From: Phycisphaera sp.
GTDB lineage: Bacteria > Planctomycetota > Phycisphaerae > Phycisphaerales > UBA1924
DNA: 64,000 nucleotides
Assembly (NCBI GenBank): GCA_020639255.1
Contig: JACKGZ010000008.1
Location: forward strand, 1 to 64,000
Direction of reading: 5' to 3'
Shown: positions 1-7,874 of the stretch, piece by piece
Numbering within the stretch: position 1 is the stretch's first letter
Layout of the letters: each line of letters opens with the position of its first letter
Notes under the pieces: generated by a model
The model's input: only the letters and a program-made list of their open reading frames with translations
The model's database searches: none
What the model was told of the DNA's origin: nothing
Program-made: the position numbers and the translations under genes

Positions 1-492
1 GGGCCTGATTCAATGCACAACATGACGCGATTTGGCGGTGCACACCTCTCTGCGCATGTGAGCCTGCCCGAGGACGCAGACGCAGCAATGCCAGAACCCG
101 ATCTTGTCGAAGGACCGAAACTGGCACGCTTGATCGCAGAGTTGATCCAACGCGGCCTGATTGTCTCGGCTCACGATGCCTCAGAAGGCGGTCCGCTGGT
201 CGCGGTTGCTGAGATGCTCATCGCCGGGTCAAGCTCGAACAATTCAATTGGCGCGAAGTACACATTCTGCGGACCCACCCCATTTGTCCGCCACCTTGGT
301 GATCGCCCCCACTGCTATGTGCTTGAAATCGAAGCAGGCAACAAGGAGGCTGTGTCTGATCTCTGCACAAAGCGGGATTGCAAAGGCGTGACCTGGCTTG
401 GAGAATTCACTGGCAGTGGCTCATTGAGCTTCGAAAGCGATTCCATCCCTGTCGCGGATCTCATCCGAGCCTGGAACCGCGAGATCATCTGA
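1..492 (+). CDS. purL: PurL, FGAM synthase subunit II, C-terminal part (5' end outside window)
   Basis: The frame is open from base 1, so the gene starts upstream and only about 163 C-terminal residues are seen. Phosphoribosylformylglycinamidine synthase makes FGAM from FGAR, ATP and ammonia in cytoplasmic purine synthesis. The visible part fits the last AIRS-type ATP-binding half: the stretch AHDASEGGPLVAVAEM matches the family motif HD-x-S-(D/E)-GG-L with the following AE pair. It stops at 490-492 and faces the prepilin gene end to end with a 3-base gap. purH lies 5.7 kb further on, separated by minus-strand genes, so the two purine genes are not in one operon. The PurL family assignment is firm. 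Confidence 0.85.
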   Translation, partial: GPDSMHNMTRFGGAHLSAHVSLPEDADAAMPEPDLVEGPKLARLIAELIQRGLIVSAHDASEGGPLVAVAEMLIAGSSSNNSIGAKYTFCGPTPFVRHLGDRPHCYVLEIEAGNKEAVSDLCTKRDCKGVTWLGEFTGSGSLSFESDSIPVADLIRAWNREII

Positions 493-495
493 CGC

Positions 496-1365
496 TTATC
501 GCGCCGAGGTCGTCGGATCCCACTGGGCATCATTCCGACGCCTCGCGTAGTCCGACCAGAGGCGCCGGTCTTTGAGTTCGTCGGCCGTGCGGAGTTCGAC
601 GTGACCATCGAGCATCGCCGTCACGGCCTTCTCGCCGTAGCGCGGGTCCGCGTGCCCCCAGTCGTCGGGACGGGTGGTCTCGTCCCAGTCGAGCTCGAGC
701 GGCGGCGGCGTGACGATGAAGTAGCCCTCGACGTCGTCGCCGTTGCCGCCGAATGCGACCGATTGCGTACCGAAGGCCGAGCTGAACGCGATCAGATCAC
801 TCGGCACGAGCGCATCGCCCAGCCTGCGTGTGTAGCGGCCCTTGTCGAAGACATCGCGCCGAAGCGCGGCGGTCGTGTTGTTGGTGCCGCCGACGTAGAG
901 CGCGTTGTACCCGAACGACGGGAAGACGCTGACCTCGTACGCCCAGCTCTCGAAGGCGTTGCCGAGGATCCCGCCGCCGGCGATCGTGCCTTCGCGGTCG
1001 CGGAGCAGGCTCGCGCGGCTGTTGACGTGCGTGGTGCCCGCCCAGACGTACTCGAAGTAGGGCGCGAGCCGATACGGGTACCGCTTCTTGACCTCGGCGA
1101 ACGCAATGGGCCTGCCGAACTCGTCGAGCACTTCGAGCTGCGACGCCTCGATCGTGTCATAGCCGCCGCGGAGGAGCTCGTCGCTGAAGTCGTTGGCCCG
1201 GGCGTGGAGCGACTGCGTCAGCGTGCGCGACGCGGCCAGCTCGATGCACTTGCGGGCCTGCTGCTTCGCTTTGCCGAGCGCGGGCAACAGGATGCCGATC
1301 AGGAGCGCGATGATCGCGATGACCACCAAAAGCTCGATCAGTGTGAACCCGCGGCGCCTTCTCAC
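496..1365 (-). CDS. Prepilin-like protein with N-terminal cleavage/methylation signal
   Basis: A 289-residue protein starting at GTG 1365; the open frame runs further upstream but the family always starts just before the signal. It begins VRRRRGFTLIELLVVIAIIA, a class III prepilin signal cut before F and followed by the N-terminal membrane helix. The C-terminus has a HADPRYGEKAV-x-MLDGHVE stretch like the H-X9-DG end common in planctomycete pseudopilins. It should be an inner-membrane or pseudopilus-type protein whose globular head faces outward; its ligand is unknown. It starts 4 bases after the stop of the dockerin-type gene, so the two are probably co-transcribed. Confidence 0.8.
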   Translation of the reverse strand: MRRRRGFTLIELLVVIAIIALLIGILLPALGKAKQQARKCIELAASRTLTQSLHARANDFSDELLRGGYDTIEASQLEVLDEFGRPIAFAEVKKRYPYRLAPYFEYVWAGTTHVNSRASLLRDREGTIAGGGILGNAFESWAYEVSVFPSFGYNALYVGGTNNTTAALRRDVFDKGRYTRRLGDALVPSDLIAFSSAFGTQSVAFGGNGDDVEGYFIVTPPPLELDWDETTRPDDWGHADPRYGEKAVTAMLDGHVELRTADELKDRRLWSDYARRRNDAQWDPTTSAR

Positions 1366-1369
1366 TGGT

Positions 1370-2128
1370 TCAGCACCCCGCGTTGAAGTTGGAGACCCAG
1401 GCCGAGAAGTCGGCGGGGCTGCACGCGCCGTCGCCGTTCTGATCGCAGCCGGGTGCCTGCGTGTTGAACGCGGCGACCCACGCCGAGAAGTCCGCGGGCG
1501 TGACGGCACCATCGCCGTTGACATCGGCAACGCACGCCGTGCCAGCTTCGCTGAAGGTGTCGATCTCGACTCGGTCGAGGCTCATCGAGAGATCGGTGCC
1601 TGTGAACGTGATCGTGATCGCGCCGTCGGCGGGGACTTCGAAGCGCCAGAGCGCATCGACGAGGTCGCCCCCGAGAATGTCCTTGGGCCCGAGCGTGAAG
1701 CGGTAGAGCTCGACGTACTCGGCCGGCGCGATGCCGTTGCAAAAGAGAGTCGCGTGATCGACCTCGCGTCCCTGCGTGCGCGTCTGGAGGAGCACGGTCG
1801 TGGTGCCGCCCTCGATCGGCTCGGCCGGCGCGACGATCTCGAAGGCGAGCTGCGTGGTGAACGAGTACAGATTGCCCGTGCTGGTGACGAACGCGGTGCC
1901 GGTGGTCTCGGTGACGCTCGGGCTCACCCAGCCCGCGGGAAGGGGCGTGGGGAACTGCCCCGCGTCGGGCGCGTTGGGGCCGGTCGCGGTGGTGAAGTCA
2001 TCCCACGAGAAGAACGTCGAGCCCGCGACGCCGCGCGACCAGCCGAAGCTGTCGGGCGTGGTGAAGCCCTGCGCCAGCGATGGGCCGGCGAGAAGGGCGA
2101 AAGCGATGGATGCTGCGAGCGTCTTCAT
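1370..2128 (-). CDS. Secreted protein with C-terminal GC-type dockerin/EF-hand anchor
   Basis: A 252-residue protein. The start at ATG 2128 is chosen because it opens a clean signal peptide (MKTLAASIAFALLAGPSLAQ) and has AGGA 7 bases upstream. The middle (about 20-195) looks like a beta-sandwich of the carbohydrate-binding or adhesin kind, but I recognise no family. The last 55 residues hold two EF-hand-like loops (DVNGDGAVTPADFSAWV and DQNGDGACSPADFSAWV) ending in NAGC. Four other proteins in the window share this module. It probably acts outside the cytoplasm. It leads a two-gene unit with the prepilin-like gene; the promoter overlaps a possible Fur-type operator. Confidence 0.75.
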   Translation of the reverse strand: MKTLAASIAFALLAGPSLAQGFTTPDSFGWSRGVAGSTFFSWDDFTTATGPNAPDAGQFPTPLPAGWVSPSVTETTGTAFVTSTGNLYSFTTQLAFEIVAPAEPIEGGTTTVLLQTRTQGREVDHATLFCNGIAPAEYVELYRFTLGPKDILGGDLVDALWRFEVPADGAITITFTGTDLSMSLDRVEIDTFSEAGTACVADVNGDGAVTPADFSAWVAAFNTQAPGCDQNGDGACSPADFSAWVSNFNAGC

Positions 2129-2184
2129 GATGTGATCCTGCACACATTTCCTGTTTGGCAAGAACAACCGCTACGAGTACAGCA

Positions 2185-2212
2185 ACGATATCCCGCTGAG
2201 ACTCATTCTCAA
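2185..2212 (-). promoter_or_regulatory. Promoter with possible Fur-type operator over its -35 box
   Basis: On the minus strand TTGAGA (2207-2212) and TATCGT (2185-2190) are separated by 16 bases and lie 57 bases before the 2128 start codon. The -35 box is inside TGAGACTCATTCTCA (2197-2211), a 7-1-7 palindrome with one mismatch that resembles Fur boxes of the TGAGAATCATTCTCA type. The promoter is plausible; the regulator is a guess from the motif alone. Confidence 0.4.
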
Positions 2213-2276
2213 TTGGTACTGGCAAAAAGATCGGCTCGGCGGCCGCGTTCGCCGGAAAGAACGCGCTGAGGCGGGC

Positions 2277-3731
2277 TCAGCGGAGCCCGTATTCCTTGAG
2301 CTTGCGGTAGAGCGTCCGCTCGCCGATGCCCAGGAGCTTAGCAGCCTGCTCGCGGTTGCCCCCCGTCAGGCGGAGCGTCTCGCGGATGGCGCGCTTCTCG
2401 AGCTGATCGAGGCTCGTGCCAGCGAGCGATCCGCCGCCGGGCGTGTCGTCGAGGTCGGCCGATGCGCTCTGCCTGACTTCTTCGGGCAGGTGCTCGATGC
2501 CGAGTTCGACGGGCTGGCCTGCTTCGCGGGCAGCCAGGCCCATCACGACCATGCTCTGGACGGTGTTGAGGAGCTGGCGCACGTTGCCGGGCCAGTCGCA
2601 GGACGTGAGCCTGAGCATTGCAGCATCCGAGACCGTGGGCTCGGGCTCGCCCGGGGCCATCGTCTCGCTGTACTTCTTCACGCCGTGCACAACCAGCGGG
2701 GGGATGTCCTCGCGCCGCTCGCGCAGGGGCGGCAGATGGATCCGCGCGGCGTTGATGCGGAAGTACAGATCCTCGCGGAAATCGCCCGCCTTGATCGCCT
2801 CGGACAGATCGCGGTTCGTCGCGCTCACGAAGCGGACATCGACGTGCCTCGCGTCGTTGGTGCCGAGGCGCACGACCTCGCCCGATTCGAGCACGCGCAG
2901 CAGCTTGGGCTGCATCGCGACCGGCATGTCGCCGATCTCGTCTAGGAAGAGCGTCCCGCCCGAGGCGTACTCGAACACACCCTCTCGCTCTTTTTCCGCG
3001 CCGGTGTACGCGCCCTTGACGTGCCCGAAGAGCTGGTCTTCGAGCAGGCTCTCGCTCTGACCGGCGCAGTTGAATGTGACGTAGCGCCCGGCGCTGCGGT
3101 TGCTGTTGCGGTGCACGGCTCGTGCGATGAGCTCCTTGCCCGTGCCGCTCTCGCCCGTGATGAGCACGGGGATGTCGCTCCTGGCGACGGTCCGCACCAT
3201 CTGCAGGACCTTGCGCATGGGCTCGGAGACCGCGATCAGGCCTTCGAAGCCCGCCAACTCCAGCTCGTCGCGCAGCTCGCTGTTCTGGTGGCGTAGGAGC
3301 ACCGTCTGGGCGGCTCGGTTGACGAGATTGCGGAAGACTTCGAGGTCTAGCGGCTTTTCGATGAAGTCGTACGCGCCCTCTTTGAACGCCGAGCGAGCCG
3401 TCGGGACGTCGCCGTGGGCGGTCACCATGATGGTTTCGATCGTCGGCTGGAGCTTGGCGGCGGCTTTGAGCACGACGAGCCCGGCGTTGGCGCCGTCGGC
3501 TTCGACCGCCGAATCTTCAAAGGCTGTGCCCGCGGAGGCGGGCATGCGGAGGTCGGTGACGACGACGTCGAAGACGCCCCCCTTGAGTTCGTCGATCGCG
3601 CCCTGCACGCTCGTCACGATGGTGCAGACGTGCCCGGGCTTGCGGAGGGCGTCGGCCATCACGTCGGCGTGGGCCTCTTCGTCCTCGACGATCAGAACCT
3701 GCGCCCGGCTGTCGCTCGCATCGATGCTCAT
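2277..3731 (-). CDS. Sigma-54-dependent response regulator (NtrC family)
   Basis: A 484-residue activator. The start at ATG 3731 overlaps the ruvC stop as ATGA; a longer frame exists but lacks this junction. Domains in order: receiver (about 10-140, phosphorylation Asp about 60 in VVVTDLRMP), AAA+ (about 160-395; Walker A GESGTGKE about 193, GAYTGA about 240 in place of the usual GAFTGA, Walker B GGTLFLDEIGD about 258), and a Fis-type helix-turn-helix at the end (NREQAAKLLGIGERTLYRKL). It should bind upstream sites and drive RpoN polymerase open-complex formation. Odd point: about 15 extra residues follow DLRMP, right beside the phosphorylation site. No histidine kinase lies nearby. Confidence 0.93.
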   Translation of the reverse strand: MSIDASDSRAQVLIVEDEEAHADVMADALRKPGHVCTIVTSVQGAIDELKGGVFDVVVTDLRMPASAGTAFEDSAVEADGANAGLVVLKAAAKLQPTIETIMVTAHGDVPTARSAFKEGAYDFIEKPLDLEVFRNLVNRAAQTVLLRHQNSELRDELELAGFEGLIAVSEPMRKVLQMVRTVARSDIPVLITGESGTGKELIARAVHRNSNRSAGRYVTFNCAGQSESLLEDQLFGHVKGAYTGAEKEREGVFEYASGGTLFLDEIGDMPVAMQPKLLRVLESGEVVRLGTNDARHVDVRFVSATNRDLSEAIKAGDFREDLYFRINAARIHLPPLRERREDIPPLVVHGVKKYSETMAPGEPEPTVSDAAMLRLTSCDWPGNVRQLLNTVQSMVVMGLAAREAGQPVELGIEHLPEEVRQSASADLDDTPGGGSLAGTSLDQLEKRAIRETLRLTGGNREQAAKLLGIGERTLYRKLKEYGLR

Positions 3732-4264
3732 CGGGCGATCGTATGCCGTTTCGAGGCCAATCCAGAAGGCAGCAGCGCCCGCTGGCGACACGCGATGGCG
3801 ATCGCCAGGGCATCGGCGATGTCGGCGGGCCTCGGCGGCTCGGGCAGCCGAAGGATCCGCGCGACCGAAGCCTGCATCTGCTCCTTCGTCGCCCGCCCCG
3901 AACCCGTGATCGACCGCTTCACATCAGCCGGCGGGATCTCCACGATCTCGCACCCGAAGCGCCTTGCAACCAGCAGGATCACGCCCCGCGCGTGACCCAT
4001 CAGAACCGCGGTGAACGGGTGCTCCTTGTGCGAGAACAGCGCCTCGACCGCGACGAGCTCGGGCTTGTTGCGCTCGAAGACGTCGATCAGATCACGCTCG
4101 AGTTCGACGAGCCTGGGCGCGACCTCGGGCGTCGGACCGGACCCCTGCACGAGACGGATGACGCCCGCGTCGACCATGACCGGTGGCGACGCGATCTGCT
4201 CCGGGCCCTCGACGCAGCCGAAGCCAGTGAGACGCAGACCGGGATCGATCCCGAGGACTCTCAT
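3728..4264 (-). CDS. ruvC: RuvC, Holliday junction resolvase
   Basis: A 178-residue protein starting MRVLGIDPGLRLTGFG, the typical RuvC opening with the first catalytic Asp. EALFSHKEHPFTAVLMGHARG carries the second acidic residue, and PADIADALAIAIA the C-terminal D-x2-D group. It cuts four-way junctions in concert with RuvAB during recombination repair in the cytoplasm. The start at ATG 4264 overlaps the ribE stop (ATGA), and its own stop overlaps the start of the sigma-54 activator in the same way, so the three are probably translationally coupled. ruvA and ruvB are not in the window. Confidence 0.93.
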   Translation of the reverse strand: MRVLGIDPGLRLTGFGCVEGPEQIASPPVMVDAGVIRLVQGSGPTPEVAPRLVELERDLIDVFERNKPELVAVEALFSHKEHPFTAVLMGHARGVILLVARRFGCEIVEIPPADVKRSITGSGRATKEQMQASVARILRLPEPPRPADIADALAIAIACRQRALLPSGLASKRHTIAR

Positions 4265-4896
4265 GCGCCGGCACCCTGTGCATAGTTCCGGAGATAGTGC
4301 ACGACCGTGCGGGCCATGATGTCGGTCTCGATGTTGCAATGCTCCCCCACCTTCGCGTGGCCGATGGTGGTCTCGTCGAGCGTGGTCGGGATGAGCGCGA
4401 CCTGGAACGTGCCCGCATCGGGGTCGACGTGCGCGACGGTCAGACTGATGCCGTCGATGGTGATCGAGCCCTTGGGTGTGATGCATGGCATGAGCGTTGC
4501 CGGTGGCTTGAGTGTGACAACCCATGCGGGGTCGGTGTCGACATTCTCGATGGTGGCGAGGCCCTCGACATGCCCCTGTACGACGTGGCCGCCGAGCAGT
4601 GAGGTCGGTGTGCAGCTCGGCTCGATATTGACCCGACTGCCGGCGATGAGCGTGCCGAGCTTGGTTCGGCTGAGCGATTCGGGGATGACGTCGAAGGCCA
4701 TCTCCAAGGCGTCATCCTGCACGATCGCGGGCTCGGCGAGGGTGAGGCAGCAGCCCGAGACGCAGATCGAATCGCCCGGCGACGGGTGGTGATCCCAGCC
4801 GGTCGTCTTGACCCGAAGCCGAACACCCGAGCCGCTCGGCTCTCGGGGATCGATCGCAACGACCTCTCCGACGGTCTGGATGAGCCCAGTGAACAT
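4261..4896 (-). CDS. ribE: Riboflavin synthase, alpha chain type
   Basis: A 211-residue protein, normal for the family. It starts MFTGLIQTVGEV and contains two lumazine-binding barrels: residues 1-95, with GDSICVSGCCLT, and about 96-205, with GSITIDGISLTV. Riboflavin synthase dismutates two 6,7-dimethyl-8-ribityllumazine molecules to riboflavin and the pyrimidinedione, the last step of vitamin B2 synthesis. It heads the ribE-ruvC-activator chain. No FMN riboswitch is visible in the 155 bases between it and the divergent gene at 5052. The alternative gene name ribC is used in some species. Confidence 0.95.
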   Translation of the reverse strand: MFTGLIQTVGEVVAIDPREPSGSGVRLRVKTTGWDHHPSPGDSICVSGCCLTLAEPAIVQDDALEMAFDVIPESLSRTKLGTLIAGSRVNIEPSCTPTSLLGGHVVQGHVEGLATIENVDTDPAWVVTLKPPATLMPCITPKGSITIDGISLTVAHVDPDAGTFQVALIPTTLDETTIGHAKVGEHCNIETDIMARTVVHYLRNYAQGAGA

Positions 4897-5051
4897 GGCC
4901 GCGGCACTCCTTCGCCCCGCCCCCGGCTTGACCGATGGGCAGCCCGGCTCGATACTCCCTCACGGCCCCGAGGCCGACCCGAATCAGCCTACGCCGAGCC
5001 GCCCCGCTGCGCCGGCCCGAGACGCCCGCAAACGCCCAAGAGGTGCCCTGA

Positions 5052-6179
5052 ATGCGTTCAAACCGACCCCTCGCTCTCCCGGCCCTCCTTCTGGGAACCA
5101 GTCTTCTTGCCATCTCGCTCCTCGGCGGGTGCGCCAAGCCTAAGGGACTCACCGCCGACGAGCGGTCGCAGAGGCTGCCGATCGTCCATGGCGACTGGCG
5201 CAAGATGGGCTACCGCTGGGACTGGAACGCATTCCCCGTCATGCTCGATGGTCAGGGCCCGCTGCGGAGCGAGCCCCACGGTGAGCTCGTCGTGTTCCAG
5301 GAGACCGGCGGCACGATCTCGGGCATCGATGATCGCGTCGGCGAGACCATCTGGTCGAACAAGCCCGCGGGCGATCTGACGAAGTTCACCGGCATGGACC
5401 GCAGAGACGGATTCGTATTCGTCTCCAGCGAGTCCGAGCTTTTCACGCTCGACGCCACGACGGGCGAGCTTGTCAACCGTCAGCGATTCGAGAAACTCGT
5501 CGCGACCGATTTCGTGCTGCTCGGCGATCAGGTGGTCGTCGGCACCACCGGCGGCGAGTTGATGGGTCACTACCTGCCTGGCGGGATCCGCATCTGGGGC
5601 CATGACATGCCCGGCACGTTCGAAGAGGATCTCGTCTCGATCGGTGGCGTCGTCGGCGGCGTCACCTCGACAGGGCGCGTCATCTGCGTCGATCCCGTCT
5701 CGCAGCGTCAGACAGGTCTCAACTCGATCTTTGAAGGCCCGGGCGCGGCGCTCGCATCGAGCGATGACCTTATGTTTGTGCCCAGCCTCGACCAGTCGCT
5801 CTACGCGTTCAAGGGTTCGGATGCACGCGTCGCGTGGCGTCACCTGACGCCCAGCCCGATCACCGAGGCTCCCGTCTACCACGAGGGCGTGCTGTACTGC
5901 TCGCTCGCCGACACCGGCCTCACCGCCTTCGACGCACAGTCGGGCAAGGTGTTGTGGGTCTCGCAGGGTCAGTTCGGCGAGGTCATCGGCCTGCGCAACG
6001 GACGACTGATGGTCTTCGACGGCACCTCGCTCGTGGCGATCGAAGCCCAGCGCGGCGTCGTGCTCGACAAGATCAACCTCTCAAACGTGTTCGACATCAC
6101 GACCAGCCCGTTCGTTGACGGCCCGATCTACCTGACCAGCCGCGAGGGCGTGGTCGCCAAGTTCGTGCCGGTCAACTGA
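5052..6179 (+). CDS. PQQ-like beta-propeller lipoprotein (BamB-like)
   Basis: A 375-residue protein with a lipoprotein signal (SLLAISLLGGC, Cys about 27), so lipid-anchored outside the cytoplasm. From about residue 65 it carries repeated blades of the PQQ/quinoprotein type (for example LFTLDATTGELVNRQ, LTAFDAQSGKVLWVS and GTISGIDDRVGETIWS). Such propellers are scaffolds; BamB in outer-membrane assembly is the best known. Whether this one joins a BAM complex cannot be told, and no bam genes are near. AGAGGTG lies 8 bases before the ATG. It ends one base before purH, so the two may be co-transcribed although their roles differ. Confidence 0.8.
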   Translation: MRSNRPLALPALLLGTSLLAISLLGGCAKPKGLTADERSQRLPIVHGDWRKMGYRWDWNAFPVMLDGQGPLRSEPHGELVVFQETGGTISGIDDRVGETIWSNKPAGDLTKFTGMDRRDGFVFVSSESELFTLDATTGELVNRQRFEKLVATDFVLLGDQVVVGTTGGELMGHYLPGGIRIWGHDMPGTFEEDLVSIGGVVGGVTSTGRVICVDPVSQRQTGLNSIFEGPGAALASSDDLMFVPSLDQSLYAFKGSDARVAWRHLTPSPITEAPVYHEGVLYCSLADTGLTAFDAQSGKVLWVSQGQFGEVIGLRNGRLMVFDGTSLVAIEAQRGVVLDKINLSNVFDITTSPFVDGPIYLTSREGVVAKFVPVN

Positions 6180-6180
6180 G

Positions 6181-7773
6181 ATGACGAACCCAACCAAGCC
6201 GCTCGCACTCATCTCGGTCAGCGACAAATCCGGCGTCGCCGAGTTCGCCCGCGCCGTGGCCGAGCGAGGCTACGAGATCATCTCGACCGGGGGCACCGCT
6301 CGCACACTCGCGGAGTCCGGAGTCGACGTCACATCCGTTGAGCAGATCACCGGCTTTCCCGAGATGCTCTCGGGGCGCGTCAAGACGCTCCACCCGCTCA
6401 TCCACGGCGGCTTGCTCGGAGTCCGCGACGACAGCGAGCACCGCGCGCAGATGGCTGCGCACGGCATCCGCCCGATCGACCTGATCGTGATCGACCTCTA
6501 CCCGTTCGAGGCGACCATCGCGCGCGAGGGTGTGACGCGCGACGAGGCGATCGAGCAGATCGACATCGGCGGCCCCGCGATGATCCGCTCTGCAGCCAAG
6601 AACCACGCGTCGGTCGCGGTGATCACCGACCCGGGTGACTACGACAGCGTGCTCGAAGACATGGATGCGGCAGGCAAGCCCTCGATCGAACTGCGCCGCA
6701 AGCTGGCGACCAAGGCCTTCCAGCGGACCGCCTCGTACGACGCGACGATCGCGGCGTATCTCGCGGGCGATGACGAGCCGATGCCTCGCTCGATCACGGT
6801 CGCGCTCAAGCGTGACCGCACGCTGCGCTACGGCGAGAACCCGCACCAGGAGGCCGCGGTCTATCGCACGGGCGTGAGCGAGGGCGGCGTGCTCGATGCG
6901 ACGCAGCTGCTCGGGAAGGAACTGAGCTTCAACAACCTCGCCGACGCGGCGGCCGCGTGGGCACTGACCTGCACGCTCGCCGAGCTTGAGCCGCGCAAAA
7001 TCGCATCGGTCGTCGTCAAGCACGCCAACCCCTGCGGAGCGGCTGTGGCCGACGACGTGTTCACCGCGGTCGACGGCGCGATGGCGGGCGACCCTGTCGC
7101 AGCGTTCGGCGGGATCATGGGCGTGAGCGCCGAGATCGACGAGAAGGCCGCTCACCGATTGTGCGAAGAGGGCGTGTTCCTCGAGGTGCTCGCGGCGCCG
7201 GGCTTTACGAAAACCGCGCTCGAGATCCTGAGCAATCGCTGGAAGAACCTGCGCCTGCTGGCGACCAAACCCGTCAAGCCGTCGTCGCGTCTGATCCGGC
7301 TCCTGCCGGGCGGCGCGCTGGTGCAGACGCCCGATGCGCTCTCGCCTGATCACAATGCGTGGCAGCTCGCCGCGGGCGAAGAGCCCGGCACCGAGCACCG
7401 ACGCATCGCGCACGTGATCGAAGCGATCGGGCAGGCGCTGTCATCCAACGCGATCGCGCTGGGCGGGCTCGACCCGGACCGGCCGGGTTGCGTGCGCCTC
7501 TTCGGCGCGGGCGCGGGGCAGATGGATCGGCTCACGTCGTGCAGGCTCGCGTGCGAGAAATCAGGCGAACTCGCCCGCGGCTCGACCGCCGCAAGCGACG
7601 CGTTCTTCCCCTTCGACGACGGCCCGAAGATCCTCGCCGACGCGGGCGTGAAGGTGATCGTCCACCCGGGCGGCTCGAAGCGCGACGATGACACGTTCAC
7701 GCTCTGCAACGAGCGGGGGATTGCGTGTCTCTTGACGGGGCTTCGGCATTTCAGGCACGAGCCGCTGCGGTAA
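6181..7773 (+). CDS. purH: PurH, bifunctional AICAR transformylase/IMP cyclohydrolase
   Basis: A 530-residue protein of normal length. The N-terminal MGS-like domain (1-200; ALISVSDKSGVAEFA, ISTGGTARTL, GFPEMLSGRVKTLHP) closes FAICAR to IMP. The C-terminal AICAR transformylase domain (about 200-530) carries RYGENPHQEAAVYR, VVVKHANPCGAA (catalytic Lys-His pair), DPVAAFGGI and SDAFFPFDDG. It performs the last two steps of purine synthesis in the cytoplasm. The ATG is one base after the lipoprotein stop. All main motifs are intact. Confidence 0.97.
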   Translation: MTNPTKPLALISVSDKSGVAEFARAVAERGYEIISTGGTARTLAESGVDVTSVEQITGFPEMLSGRVKTLHPLIHGGLLGVRDDSEHRAQMAAHGIRPIDLIVIDLYPFEATIAREGVTRDEAIEQIDIGGPAMIRSAAKNHASVAVITDPGDYDSVLEDMDAAGKPSIELRRKLATKAFQRTASYDATIAAYLAGDDEPMPRSITVALKRDRTLRYGENPHQEAAVYRTGVSEGGVLDATQLLGKELSFNNLADAAAAWALTCTLAELEPRKIASVVVKHANPCGAAVADDVFTAVDGAMAGDPVAAFGGIMGVSAEIDEKAAHRLCEEGVFLEVLAAPGFTKTALEILSNRWKNLRLLATKPVKPSSRLIRLLPGGALVQTPDALSPDHNAWQLAAGEEPGTEHRRIAHVIEAIGQALSSNAIALGGLDPDRPGCVRLFGAGAGQMDRLTSCRLACEKSGELARGSTAASDAFFPFDDGPKILADAGVKVIVHPGGSKRDDDTFTLCNERGIACLLTGLRHFRHEPLR

Positions 7774-7805
7774 GGCTTGATCATCGTTCTATAAACAATA
7801 ACTTC

Positions 7806-7834
7806 TTGCGGCCATGATCCAAACCTGATATTTT
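7806..7834 (+). promoter_or_regulatory. Sigma-70-type promoter for the repeat protein gene
   Basis: TTGCGG (7806-7811), a 17-base spacer and TATTTT (7829-7834) lie 40 bases before ATG 7875. The surrounding 7775-7870 stretch is AT-rich compared with flanking genes. Prediction from the motif only. Confidence 0.5.
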
Positions 7835-7874
7835 GCCCCGCGAGTACTGGCCAAACGATACGGGGATCTACGGG

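Noticed and set aside
4897..5051. FMN riboswitch before ribE
   Set aside because: None of the conserved RFN blocks is present in this stretch.
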